Origin: Clostridiales bacterium
GTDB taxonomy: Bacteria; Bacillota; Clostridia; Oscillospirales; Oscillospiraceae
Assembly: GCA_012838345.1 (NCBI GenBank)
Contig: DUPK01000005.1
Coordinates: 1 to 64,000, forward strand
DNA length: 64,000 nt
Direction of reading: 5' to 3'
Shown: positions 28,345-36,918 of the stretch, piece after piece
Layout of the letters: each line of letters opens with the position of its first letter
Position numbering within the stretch: the stretch's first letter is position 1
Notes under the pieces: generated by a model
The model's input: the letters and a program-made list of their open reading frames with translations, nothing else
Told to the model about the DNA's origin: nothing
Databases searched by the model: none
Translations under genes and position numbers: made by a program

Positions 28345-29205
28345 CTATCTCTCCCAGCGGCAGGTCGCCCCGCAGGGCAGGTTTAGCCCGCTCATGGTAA
28401 CGGGCAAACCGAGTTCCTCGCTCCTGCTCTTTCCTCCGAAACGCTTTTTGAAAATAGACTGGCATAAATACGTAAGCGTCGAGGGCGAAACGCCCGTCGT
28501 ATAGGAGTTGAGCACTACAAACAGCGGCTCGTCGCTCAAAACCTCGCGGCAGAGCTCCAAAAAGCGGTAGATGTTATCCTCAAACTTCCATATCTCGCCC
28601 GACGGTCCCCTGCCATAGGACGGCGGGTCCATGATTATAGCGTCGTAGCGTCGCCCGCGCCTTATCTCCCGCTCCACAAACTTTGCGCAGTCGTCCACTA
28701 TCCACCGTATGGGTTTGTCCGACAGTCCGGAGACCTTCGCGTTTTCCTTCGCCCAGGCGACCATCCCCTTGGCGGCGTCGACATGGCATACCGAGGCCCC
28801 TGCCGAGGCGGCAGCCAGAGTCGCGGCTCCGGTGTAGGCGAAAAGGTTTAATACGTTTACCGGCCTTCCCGCGGAGCTTATTTTCTCCCTGATGTAGTCC
28901 CAGTTTACGCTCTGCTCGGGAAAAAGGCCGGTGTGCTTGAAATTCATCGGCTTAATATTAAAGGTCAGGTCCCCATATCTTATCTTCCAGCTTTCGGGCA
29001 GCTTCCTTATCTCCCAGGAGCCGCCCCCGCTGGAAGAGCGGGTATATTTTGCACCGGGGCTTTGCCAGCCTTTGTGCTCGCGCGGCGTGTCCCAGATTGC
29101 CTGGGGGTCGGGGCGCACCAGTATCTCCCTGCCCCACCGCTCCAGCTTTTCACCCCTTGAGCAGTCTATCAGTTCAAAGTCCTCCCATTTATCTGCAAAC
29201 CACAT
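28345..29205 (-). CDS. Class I SAM-dependent methyltransferase, RlmI/RlmK-like
   Basis: A 286-residue methyltransferase. The AdoMet loop [20 protein letters not shown] and the catalytic [11 protein letters not shown] block match the RlmI/RlmK branch of rRNA cytosine/guanine methyltransferases, but there is no N-terminal PUA domain; instead about 90 residues of a different beta-rich segment precede the fold. Target is likely an RNA base, unproven. First gene of the ecf-truA run; the 340-bp gap upstream holds a divergent promoter and nothing else I can name. Confidence 0.85.
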   Translation of the reverse strand: MWFADKWEDFELIDCSRGEKLERWGREILVRPDPQAIWDTPREHKGWQSPGAKYTRSSSGGGSWEIRKLPESWKIRYGDLTFNIKPMNFKHTGLFPEQSVNWDYIREKISSAGRPVNVLNLFAYTGAATLAAASAGASVCHVDAAKGMVAWAKENAKVSGLSDKPIRWIVDDCAKFVEREIRRGRRYDAIIMDPPSYGRGPSGEIWKFEDNIYRFLELCREVLSDEPLFVVLNSYTTGVSPSTLTYLCQSIFKKRFGGKSRSEELGLPVTMSGLNLPCGATCRWER

Positions 29206-29478
29206 CTCGGTCTCCTTGTGCTGTGTCTCTAAGTTTGGTTATCTTATGATATATTGGCACTGTTCTCCTGCCCCCGGCAGGGGCGAGAAAGAAGATTTCG
29301 CAATTATACGATGCCCGTAAAGTCATATGCCTAAAAAAGGTCTTCTTGATATTATAGCACCGGCAAATATGGCAGTCAAATAATAATATGTTAACATATT
29401 CTAATTTTTTGTATTTTTTTGGTGTTTTTATGGTTTGCGGATACGGCAATATTATGTGAACTATTTTATTAATTTCTC

Positions 29479-29507
29479 TGGACACCTTCTGCATATTTTG
29501 GTAAAAT
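29479..29507 (+). promoter_or_regulatory. Promoter of the SGNH lipoprotein gene
   Basis: TGGACA (29479-29484), 17-bp spacer, TAAAAT (29502-29507). Confidence 0.7.
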
Positions 29508-29549
29508 GCTTATTAAGATTTTTGTTTTCGTTTAAAGAGAGTGAGTCAA

Positions 29550-30467
29550 GTGGGAATGAGGAAACTATATTCAGTCTTGTCGATTTTTACCCTGTCCGTG
29601 CTGATTATGGCTTTTTCGGCCGCATGTGAATATTCGGCGGCAAATACACCGGAGCCAACAGCCACTCCCATTTTGACCGCGACACCCATACCAACGCCAA
29701 CGCCGAAACCGACACCGACGCCGACTCCGACGCCGACCCCCGTCTATAGCTATACCTCGGCGGAGGGCACCCCGCTTTTCGACTACAAATGCGGTATGCC
29801 GGTACCGGAATCGGAAGAGGTGTCGGACGATTACTTCTACGACGCTGCGTTTTTGGGCGACTCAAGAACCGACGGATTTAAGCTCTGGAGCGGAATTCGC
29901 GGGGCCGATATTTTTTCCGCCAAAAGCATATCGGTTTACAACATATTCACCTCAAAGGAGGTCAAGCTTCAGGACGGGGCCTACGGAACCCTCCTGCAGG
30001 CCTTGGACCAGAAGGACTACAAAAAGGTCTATATAATGCTGGGGATAAACGAAATCGGCTACACGGCAAGCAGTTTTTATACCAGCTACTGCAAGCTTGT
30101 TGACACGGTTATAGAGTCCCAGCCCGACGCCGTCATCTATGTGCAGGCAATTATTCCCGTCACGAAATCCCTCTCGGATTCAAGTAACATCTATAATAAC
30201 GAGCGCGTAAAATCGTTCAACGAAATGCTCTCTCAAATGTGCGAGGAAAAGGAAGTACACTACATTGACACTTTTTCCGCTTTTGCAAACGAGGATTTTG
30301 CGCTCCCCGAAGAGGCAGCATTTGACGGGGTTCATTTGGTAAAAGGGTATTGCGAAACCTGGCTTTCCTACCTGAAAACGCACACGGTAGCGCCTGTCAA
30401 AGACGAGAAGATAGTCAAGCTCGACATACCCAAACACGATAGTACGACTATAGCGACTATCAGCTAA
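29550..30467 (+). CDS. SGNH/GDSL-hydrolase-like lipoprotein
   Basis: An exported protein of about 305 residues. The signal peptide ends near FSAAC, a weak lipobox. A run of Thr-Pro repeats (about residues 25-60) forms a wall-spanning linker. The domain that follows has AFLGDSRTDGFKLW (nucleophile Ser block), MLGINEIGY (block III) and DGVHLV (Asp-His block), the SGNH-hydrolase layout. Likely an acyl-esterase acting on surface polymers. Starts at GTG 29541, GTG 29550 or ATG 29556 are possible; GAGAG eight bases before 29550 favours that one. Followed 15 bp later by the DUF4358 lipoprotein. Confidence 0.84.
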   Translation: MGMRKLYSVLSIFTLSVLIMAFSAACEYSAANTPEPTATPILTATPIPTPTPKPTPTPTPTPTPVYSYTSAEGTPLFDYKCGMPVPESEEVSDDYFYDAAFLGDSRTDGFKLWSGIRGADIFSAKSISVYNIFTSKEVKLQDGAYGTLLQALDQKDYKKVYIMLGINEIGYTASSFYTSYCKLVDTVIESQPDAVIYVQAIIPVTKSLSDSSNIYNNERVKSFNEMLSQMCEEKEVHYIDTFSAFANEDFALPEEAAFDGVHLVKGYCETWLSYLKTHTVAPVKDEKIVKLDIPKHDSTTIATIS

Positions 30468-30482
30468 AAGGAAGTGTGAAAT

Positions 30483-30941
30483 TTGAAAAGACTGCTTGTT
30501 GCGGTGCTCGCAACTTTATTACTGCTGGCCCTGTTCGGCTGTTCCGAAAAAAAGGAGCTTGATATTGACAAGCTGTCGGAGGAGCTTTTAAGCGGCGGAG
30601 TTTTCAGCGAAACGCTTGAGCCCGTCGAGCTTGACATCCTCGGTTACATCTACGACGTATCGGAAGACGATTACGCCGAGGCGGCGGTCTACTGTTCTTC
30701 CGGGGCGACCGCGGACGAGCTTGCAATTTTCAAAGCAAAGGATGCGGACGCGGCAAAGAGGATAGCCGAGGCTGCACAGCAGCGTATCGAAGAGCAGATA
30801 AGGGGCTTTAAAAACTATGTCCCAGCCGAGGTCCCCAAACTTGAAAAAGCATATCAGACCACTTACGGAGACTATGTTCTGCTCTGCGTATCGACCGACC
30901 CGGAGACCGCCAACACAATTATAGCCAAATACATCAAATAA
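30483..30941 (+). CDS. DUF4358 lipoprotein
   Basis: A 152-residue lipoprotein with signal peptide ending LLLALFGC. The remainder matches DUF4358, with a helical C-terminal half (KDADAAKRIAEAAQQRIEEQ) and YGDYVLLCVS. TTG start with GGAAGTG site. The family commonly appears beside SGNH or MBOAT acylation genes; that fits the gene upstream and the MBOAT-DHHW pair at 0.15-2.7 kb. No enzymatic function known. Confidence 0.82.
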   Translation: MKRLLVAVLATLLLLALFGCSEKKELDIDKLSEELLSGGVFSETLEPVELDILGYIYDVSEDDYAEAAVYCSSGATADELAIFKAKDADAAKRIAEAAQQRIEEQIRGFKNYVPAEVPKLEKAYQTTYGDYVLLCVSTDPETANTIIAKYIK

Positions 30942-30945
30942 CATT

Positions 30946-30985
30946 TGGGCATATCCAATCACGGATATGCCCATTTCTTATTATT
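30946..30985. terminator. Terminator between DUF4358 and the PucR-type gene
   Basis: An 11-bp perfect stem, TGGGCATATCC with GGATATGCCCA, 6-base loop, then TTTCTTATTATTTC. The two flanking genes converge here. Confidence 0.88.
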
Positions 30986-31010
30986 TCTTTCGTAAGTGCG
31001 TAATATAAAG

Positions 31011-32570
31011 TCAAAGCCTCAGGGTCTCGCCCAGATAGTCCTCATAGTAGCTTATTATCTGGCACGACAGGAGGAAGTCCTGCTGGAGCCTCCCGTCCTC
31101 CAAATCCAGGCCGATAAGCTCCTTTATCTGGTTTATCTTGTAGAAAACCGTGTTGCGGTGCATATGCATGACTTCAGCGGTCCTGACGAGGTTCCGGTCG
31201 TTCATAAGATAGGCGTAGAGCACATCTCGCAGATTGTTGTTGTGCTGCCGGTCGTATCTTGAAATTTTGACCACGGCCGGATGACCCAGATACAGGATGT
31301 CATTGTTCCCGTGTATCTCCTGAAAGCGGTGGGCAAACATATCAATAAGCACATATGTGGCGTACTGCCCATAGTGGAAAACCCGGGTTTTCAAATCAGT
31401 TTTGTGGCGCAGTTTCTTTGCGACGACCAGGGCATGGCGCGTCAGGAGATACTGGGTGCGAATCTTAGTTATGTCGCTGGTCGAGTGCCCGACGCACATA
31501 TAGCCGTCATAGGGCGCCAAAATCTCGTTAATTCGCTTCTCGTCTATCTCGACGTTGAATATCCTTTCATCCTCGCATATGAGTATTACAATTTCCCCTC
31601 TGAAAAACGCCATATTGTAGTCGGGGAACACATCTCGGAGCTGCGCGAGTATAAAGTCGTAGGGGATTAGATTTTTGTCGTCAAACGTAACAACGGCAAT
31701 TCTCCGCCTTTGCTTTATCGGGTACGGCAGCGCCTCAAGCCTTTCGAAAATCTCCGGGGCGGTCATGATTTTTTGCTCAATAATATCGTGCAATAAAAGG
31801 GCAAAATCCGATGACTGCCCCGTATCGTACTGCTTGACTATGGTAATTAAGAATCTGATATTATCCGCGGTCTGCTTTAGTATGTATTCATAATCAAGCG
31901 CCCCGCCCGACTCGTCAATCATTAGCAGGTATGCAAGAGCGTTTCCTTCATGTGCTATCGAGTAAAAATGCAAATGCCGCCCCTGCTTATCCTCAAAAGA
32001 ATGATAATATGCACCCTCGGCGGATAACCGGCTCACAATGTCCTCCCTTGTGAGAATATCGGCCTTAATAAGTTTCTCGGACCACTTTCCGCAATCTCCC
32101 GCGCATTTTATTACGTGAAAGGAGGGGCTGAGCATAAACACGGGGCAGCCGGACAGCTCCGCCGCAATCGAAATATACTTCTGCAAATCACGGCGGCTGC
32201 AGCTTGCTTCCAGAAACCTTTGCGCCTGCTTCTGATACTGGAGCAGAATGCCGCTTATTATGTTTCCCACAGCGTACGGTGAGAGCTTTGTGCATATAAG
32301 CGCCATTTCGCGCTCTGTGCATATCTCCCTAAGCTCCTCAAGCACTGGAGCTTCCGCGCTGCCGCCCGTGATAAGGGCGGTGTTTTTTTCTATCTTCCGA
32401 ATGCCCGGGATAAGCCTTCTCGCCTCCTCGGGCCTAGCGACATAAACCCGGCTGCTGAGAAGCTCGGACTGAGCCTCAAGGAACTCCATGTTTTCCACGT
32501 CGTTTTCGATAAGGGAAATGTTTGTCTTTAATATTATGTTGTCCCCTATCCGATCAAGAATAAATGACAA
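31011..32570 (-). CDS. PucR/CdaR-family transcriptional regulator
   Basis: A 519-residue regulator. The last 60 residues form the PucR-type helix-turn-helix (LVRTAEVMHMHRNTVFYKINQIKEL), before which is a CdaR GGDEF-like region; the N-terminal 250 residues form an unassigned sensory region. Such proteins usually respond to a metabolite and act on nearby catabolic genes. The gene is divergent from the glycyl-radical enzyme, making that the likely target. The start is a TTG with a weak ribosome site, so the N-terminus is uncertain. Confidence 0.85.
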   Translation of the reverse strand: MSFILDRIGDNIILKTNISLIENDVENMEFLEAQSELLSSRVYVARPEEARRLIPGIRKIEKNTALITGGSAEAPVLEELREICTEREMALICTKLSPYAVGNIISGILLQYQKQAQRFLEASCSRRDLQKYISIAAELSGCPVFMLSPSFHVIKCAGDCGKWSEKLIKADILTREDIVSRLSAEGAYYHSFEDKQGRHLHFYSIAHEGNALAYLLMIDESGGALDYEYILKQTADNIRFLITIVKQYDTGQSSDFALLLHDIIEQKIMTAPEIFERLEALPYPIKQRRRIAVVTFDDKNLIPYDFILAQLRDVFPDYNMAFFRGEIVILICEDERIFNVEIDEKRINEILAPYDGYMCVGHSTSDITKIRTQYLLTRHALVVAKKLRHKTDLKTRVFHYGQYATYVLIDMFAHRFQEIHGNNDILYLGHPAVVKISRYDRQHNNNLRDVLYAYLMNDRNLVRTAEVMHMHRNTVFYKINQIKELIGLDLEDGRLQQDFLLSCQIISYYEDYLGETLRL

Positions 32571-32715
32571 TCTTAAAATAAGTATCGCCCCCCGGTAGAA
32601 GAATTCTTCCTTCCCTGCTTATATATTAACCTAATTTCATTGCTCTTACATTATCATAATTAAATAAAAAAGAGATAAATGAATTGTGAACGAGTGCACA
32701 AATATTTTATATCCC

Positions 32716-32732
32716 TTGTATTGCTTATACAA
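32716..32732. promoter_or_regulatory. Candidate operator palindrome upstream of the glycyl-radical gene
   Basis: TTGTAT-N5-ATACAA, a perfect 6-bp inverted repeat centred about 34 bp upstream of the -35 box. Position fits an activator site for the divergent PucR-type regulator. The surrounding 330-bp gap (32571-32900) holds this, the promoter, and direct TGCAAAC repeats near 32792-32808; no gene is seen. Confidence 0.4.
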
Positions 32733-32757
32733 AAATACTGGCAATACTCTGTGGATA

Positions 32758-32786
32758 TTGTAATAATGTTAGAAAACTGCTATCAT
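32758..32786 (+). promoter_or_regulatory. Promoter of the glycyl-radical enzyme gene
   Basis: TTGTAA (32758-32763), 17-bp spacer, TATCAT (32781-32786). Weak match, as expected for an activated promoter; leaves a leader of about 107 bases. Confidence 0.5.
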
Positions 32787-32900
32787 ACAAGTGCAAACAA
32801 TATGCAAACTGCGTGAATTTTACTGGTCCATCTTAACAGAATCCAGGTGTTTAACGCAGTTCTTCCTAGTATCAATTATATTTTATCATAAGGAGGCTGC

Positions 32901-35306
32901 ATGATGACAGATAGAGTGAAACGCATGATTGAAAGCCTGCGGATAAACAAGTACCCTCTTTGCATTGAAAAATTCCGTCTGGCTAACGAATCACTGGACC
33001 AAACAGCCGGCGAGCCTATGATAACTCGCCGCGCGAAACTGCACGCCCATATTCTGGACAACATCACTATTTTCATTGAGGACGACGACCCGATAGCGGG
33101 CGTAGGCGCCAGCAAGCCCTTCGGCCTTGAAATGGAATACGAGTACGGGGTATGGACTCCCGAAGAGGTCGAGTCTCTGAAAAGCGAGATTTACACCATC
33201 GACCCCGAAGACGAGAAAGAGCTGTATGAGCTCAACAAGAGATTTGCCGGCAACAGCTTAAACAGCAACCTGGTCGACGCGCTGTCCGAATCTCTTGCCT
33301 ATAACGACCGTCTGTGGCCGTTCATGAAATCGGGCGTTATACTGCCCCCCTGGAAAGACAAAAAGCAGGGCTCCGGCGGCGGGTTCGCCATGTCGGGAAT
33401 GGGTCTCGGCCCCGGCTTCTTCCTTATTTGCATCGACTACGCCAGAATCCTTAACGAGGGCGCAAAGTCGATTATTGAGGAAGCAAAGCAGTGCCTTAGG
33501 GATTTGAGATACTACTCCGGCGACAGCATTAAGCAGCGCCAGTACTGGGAAGGCGTCATAACGGTTTTCGAGGCCTGGGTACGCTGGGCTAACCGATATG
33601 CAGACCTGGCTGAGAAGATGGCCGCGACGGAAACAAGGCCCGAGCGCAAGGCAGAGCTTCTCGAGATGGCCCGCGTCTGCCGCAAGGTGCCCTATGAGCC
33701 TGCGGAGACCTTCAAGGAGGCAATGCAGTCGTTCTGGTTCACCTTCCTGCTTGCCTGCCCCTCTCCGACCACAAGCGCCGGCCGCTTTGACCAGTATATG
33801 TATCCTTTCTACCGCAAAGACATTGACAGCGGCAAGATAAGCAAGGAAGAAGTGCTCGAGTGGCTTGAGATTCTGCGCTGCAAGGTCATGAAGATTAACC
33901 GCGTATCCGGAAAGGCCAACCGCGCCAAGAACGCCGGCATGGCCAAGTGGTACAACTGGACCATCGGCGGCGTAAAGGCCGACGGCAGCGACGCAACAAA
34001 CGAGCTTTCGTATTTGCTGCTTGACGCCGCACTTGAAACCCGGCTGCCACACCACACCCTCACCGTTCGCGTACATGAGAACACCCCGCCCGAGTTCATG
34101 AAGAAAGCTCTTGAGGTGGTCAGAACCGGTATCGGCATGCCCGCATTCCTCAGCGACAAAAGCTACATCAAGTTCTTTACCATGAACGGCGTTCCGGTGG
34201 AAGACGCCAGAGACTACTGTGCAACCGGCTGCGTTGACGGCAATATTCCCGCAGTCACGCGTTCGCAGGTTGTCGTATTCTTCATAATTCCCCAGGCGTT
34301 TGACATCTTCTTGCACAACGGATACTGCCGCTATACAAAGGAAAAGGTCGGCATAGAGACGGGCGATGTAACACAGTTTAAGACCTTTGATGAATTCAAG
34401 GAAGCCTTCTATAAGCAGTTTACCTATCTCATGCACATGGCATGCGAGAGGAACAACGTCGAGCTTATAGCCGAGCGCGAGCTCTTCCCCGACCCGTTCC
34501 GCAGCGCTCTCATGCGCGACGGCGTCAAGGAAGGAAAGGACCTGCTTGACCGCAGGTTCGACTTTGAAAACAGCAGCCTGCTCGGCGCAGTCGGCGGCGT
34601 AAACGTAGGCGACTCTCTTGCCGCTATCAAGAAGCTCATTTTTGAAGAGAAAAAGTACACCTTAAAGGAACTTCTGGACGCTCTGGACGCAGACTGGGAA
34701 GGATACGAGGAGATGCGTCAGGACTTCCTGAACGCTCCGAAGTACGGCAACAACGACGACTATGTCGACTTGCTCGTCGCCGAGATTTACAAGTTCTTCT
34801 CGGATACCTGCTACAGCATGCCGAATGCGTACGGCGGAACCGTTGTCCCGAACGCCATCTCGATTTCGGCGCACCAGCCCGGCGGTTCCGTGGTGGGCGC
34901 TACTCCCGACGGCCGCAAGGGCGGGGAGATACTCGCCGACGCCTCCCTCTCGCCAGAGCAGGGTAAGGACAAAAACGGACCTCTCGCCGTTTTGCAGAGT
35001 GCGATGAAGGTTGACGCGGACCCGTATCAGGGAATGCTCCACAACATGAAGTTCCACCCCTCCGCCCTCAAAACAGAAGAGGACCTTGAAAAGCTCGGCA
35101 GCATGATAAAGACCTACCTGACAAACGGCGGAAAGCACATCCAGTTCAACGTTGTCAGAAAAGAGGACATGATTGAAGCCAAGGAGGTTCCCGAGAAGCA
35201 TCAGGACCTCGTCGTTCGAGTGGCGGGTTACAGCGCCTACTTCGTAAGGCTCACCCCGGGCGTACAGGATGAGGTTATTAACAGAACCGCTTTTGAAAAT
35301 GTTTAA
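32901..35306 (+). CDS. Glycyl-radical enzyme of unknown substrate (pyruvate formate-lyase superfamily)
   Basis: An 801-residue PFL-fold enzyme. The radical loop RVAGYSAYF puts the glycyl radical on Gly776, 25 residues from the end. The active-site loop reads ATGCVDGNIPAV, so the thiyl Cys is Cys444 and the second position after it is Asp446. Glycerol and propanediol dehydratases, choline lyase and hydroxyphenylacetate decarboxylase have Glu at that place. The N-terminus lacks the pyruvate formate-lyase Cys-Cys pair. Strong AAGGAGG before ATG 32901. Its activase, a TPR protein and DUF4125 lie convergent downstream. Substrate cannot be assigned; a C-C, C-O, C-N or C-S lyase is possible. Confidence 0.93.
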   Translation: MMTDRVKRMIESLRINKYPLCIEKFRLANESLDQTAGEPMITRRAKLHAHILDNITIFIEDDDPIAGVGASKPFGLEMEYEYGVWTPEEVESLKSEIYTIDPEDEKELYELNKRFAGNSLNSNLVDALSESLAYNDRLWPFMKSGVILPPWKDKKQGSGGGFAMSGMGLGPGFFLICIDYARILNEGAKSIIEEAKQCLRDLRYYSGDSIKQRQYWEGVITVFEAWVRWANRYADLAEKMAATETRPERKAELLEMARVCRKVPYEPAETFKEAMQSFWFTFLLACPSPTTSAGRFDQYMYPFYRKDIDSGKISKEEVLEWLEILRCKVMKINRVSGKANRAKNAGMAKWYNWTIGGVKADGSDATNELSYLLLDAALETRLPHHTLTVRVHENTPPEFMKKALEVVRTGIGMPAFLSDKSYIKFFTMNGVPVEDARDYCATGCVDGNIPAVTRSQVVVFFIIPQAFDIFLHNGYCRYTKEKVGIETGDVTQFKTFDEFKEAFYKQFTYLMHMACERNNVELIAERELFPDPFRSALMRDGVKEGKDLLDRRFDFENSSLLGAVGGVNVGDSLAAIKKLIFEEKKYTLKELLDALDADWEGYEEMRQDFLNAPKYGNNDDYVDLLVAEIYKFFSDTCYSMPNAYGGTVVPNAISISAHQPGGSVVGATPDGRKGGEILADASLSPEQGKDKNGPLAVLQSAMKVDADPYQGMLHNMKFHPSALKTEEDLEKLGSMIKTYLTNGGKHIQFNVVRKEDMIEAKEVPEKHQDLVVRVAGYSAYFVRLTPGVQDEVINRTAFENV

Positions 35307-35384
35307 TCCCAGCTGTTGAATGGCGATTATCCCAACATCCTCACATCGGCAGTGTTTTAATTTTGCATCAGGCGGTAATAGCAG

Positions 35385-35411
35385 ACGGGGCGGCAGATGC
35401 CACCCCGTTTT
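35385..35411 (+). terminator. Terminator after the glycyl-radical gene
   Basis: ACGGGGCGGC pairs with GCCACCCCGT (one mismatch) with an AGAT loop, then TTTTGC. Confidence 0.8.
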
Positions 35412-35503
35412 GCATTCGTAAACCTGACGCTCTCAGGTATCCCGCGTTTAATTAAATATGCTTAACTATATATGTGGAAGGTTTATTTAATATCGCCACA
35501 GAA

Positions 35504-35538
35504 AAAGACGGTGCGGTAATTCGCCCCGTCTTTACTTT
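35504..35538. terminator. Second terminator, serving the convergent DUF4125 operon
   Basis: AAAGACGG (35504-35511) pairs with CCGTCTTT (35526-35533), with A-rich and T-rich flanks allowing use on both strands. Confidence 0.75.
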
Positions 35539-35572
35539 TGGATGTAATTATCCGTACTTCCCTGCCGGAAAT

Positions 35573-36178
35573 TCAGTTAATGCTGTTTTCCGCTTCTTCG
35601 AGGGATTTATAACCCGTGAGAAGCACGGTTTCCTCGATAACAGCCTCGTAGAGATTGCTGCCTTGCGCGGCATTTTCCCTGTAAAGCTTGTCAAGCAGCC
35701 TTAAGGTCCTTTCACCGTAGGTCAGGAGCTCTCCCCTGTGATAAGTCTCCGCCGATGTGAGCCAGGGGCTGTCGCAGCTTCTGTGTATCGGCCTGCCGAG
35801 GGAAGCAAGCTTTGGATATTTCCTTTGGAACTCCTCCGCCCACTCTACGGTCTGCCGAACAAGCGAGGCTACCAGCGCCTCCTTTTCCGCTGTCACAGGC
35901 GGGAGCAGATACCTGATTCTCTCATATTCCTCCGGAGCGGTGGACTCCATCATATAGGCATATTTCTCCGCAATAAGATTTCTCCCCGAGGCCTCGGCGG
36001 ATTTCAGGTCCTCAAGATAGCTCTCAAGAGAATTCTCGTCCCAGACAGTGAACTGAGCGGTGCGCATCAGGGCAAACTGCTCCCTGTCCTCCTGACAGGA
36101 CGCTTTTCCGCCCTCGTTCTGAGTGGTGCTGAACATCTCCCACTCAATGTCCAGTATAGCCTTAAGCTTATCTGACAA
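35573..36178 (-). CDS. DUF4125 family protein
   Basis: A 201-residue soluble, mostly helical protein matching DUF4125. It opens with DIEWEMFSTTQNEGGKASCQED, whose Trp-Glu-Met-Phe and Asn-Glu-Gly-Gly blocks are characteristic, and later has HRSCDSPWLTSAETYHRGEL, in which several His and Cys could form a site. No function is known. It is the last gene of the activase-TPR-DUF4125 operon and so is probably needed for, or protective of, the glycyl-radical enzyme; that is inference from position. Confidence 0.82.
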   Translation of the reverse strand: MSDKLKAILDIEWEMFSTTQNEGGKASCQEDREQFALMRTAQFTVWDENSLESYLEDLKSAEASGRNLIAEKYAYMMESTAPEEYERIRYLLPPVTAEKEALVASLVRQTVEWAEEFQRKYPKLASLGRPIHRSCDSPWLTSAETYHRGELLTYGERTLRLLDKLYRENAAQGSNLYEAVIEETVLLTGYKSLEEAENSIN

Positions 36179-36204
36179 TCATGTCGCCTCCTTAAAGGTC
36201 CGCG

Positions 36205-36882
36205 TCATTCGCCCAGAAGCTTCTCCCTGACCTTTAGGCAGCTCTGATACAGCGGGCTCTGCTCGCCCATCTCCTGACAGAATATTTCAATGGCCTGGTC
36301 CAGATATAACGCAACCTTGTCCTTCTCGCCGAGCCCGTGAAGGGCGAAGGCGAGATTGCTGAGCGTCGTGGCTAATACATAGCCGTTATTCGGCAGGTCA
36401 TTTATAAGCGCAAGTGCCTTTTCAAAGAGCTCCCTTGCCTCCTCATAGCGCTTCATGTCCTGATAGACTAGGCCCTTGTTGTTAAGACAGCTTGCATAGA
36501 GCTCGGGCGGGGCCTTTTTTTCACTGGTTTCGTAGAGCTTCTGCGCCTCATTGAACATCTCAAGAGCCCTGTCCAAATCCCCGGCAAGCCTGTAAAGCCC
36601 GGCCAGATTGTTGAGCGTCGTCGCATAATCAAGGCTCGTGAAGTCCTGTATAGACTCATGCAGGTTTTTCGCAAGCAGGAAAGCCTGCTCGCCCTTGTCA
36701 AAGATTCCCCTGCTCCGGTAGAAGCCGCCGAGCTCGTTTAAAATGGCGCTCTGCCCGAAATAATCGTCGGGGTGCTCCTGCTGGAACGCGCTTAGTGTCT
36801 CGTTGAGCCAGACTTCAAGCTCCTGGTCGTTCATTATCGTGGCGTTCTTATCATACTCGGCAAAAACTTCCCAAACAGTCAT
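36205..36882 (-). CDS. Tetratricopeptide-repeat protein of the glycyl-radical locus
   Basis: A 225-residue soluble protein with about four TPR units (for example YATTLNNLAGLYRLAGDLDRALEMF and YASCLNNKGLVYQDMKRYEEARELF regions, given here as short blocks). TPR arrays mediate protein binding. The ATG at 36882 was chosen because AAGGAG lies five bases upstream; a longer frame from 36918 has no site. Sits 26 bp before DUF4125 and 36 bp after the activase, so all three are co-transcribed. A chaperone or scaffold role is inferred. Confidence 0.84.
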   Translation of the reverse strand: MTVWEVFAEYDKNATIMNDQELEVWLNETLSAFQQEHPDDYFGQSAILNELGGFYRSRGIFDKGEQAFLLAKNLHESIQDFTSLDYATTLNNLAGLYRLAGDLDRALEMFNEAQKLYETSEKKAPPELYASCLNNKGLVYQDMKRYEEARELFEKALALINDLPNNGYVLATTLSNLAFALHGLGEKDKVALYLDQAIEIFCQEMGEQSPLYQSCLKVREKLLGE

Positions 36883-36918
36883 ATTAACTCCTTCGCCGAC
36901 TTGTCGGCTAAATTTCAA

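Noticed and set aside
29690-29745. Short tandem DNA repeat (ACGCCGACN units)
   Set aside because: Encodes the Thr-Pro linker of the SGNH lipoprotein; a coding repeat, not an independent element.
33258-34436. 392-codon minus-strand frame within the glycyl-radical gene
   Set aside because: Antisense shadow of a highly conserved coding sequence with strong codon periodicity on the plus strand.
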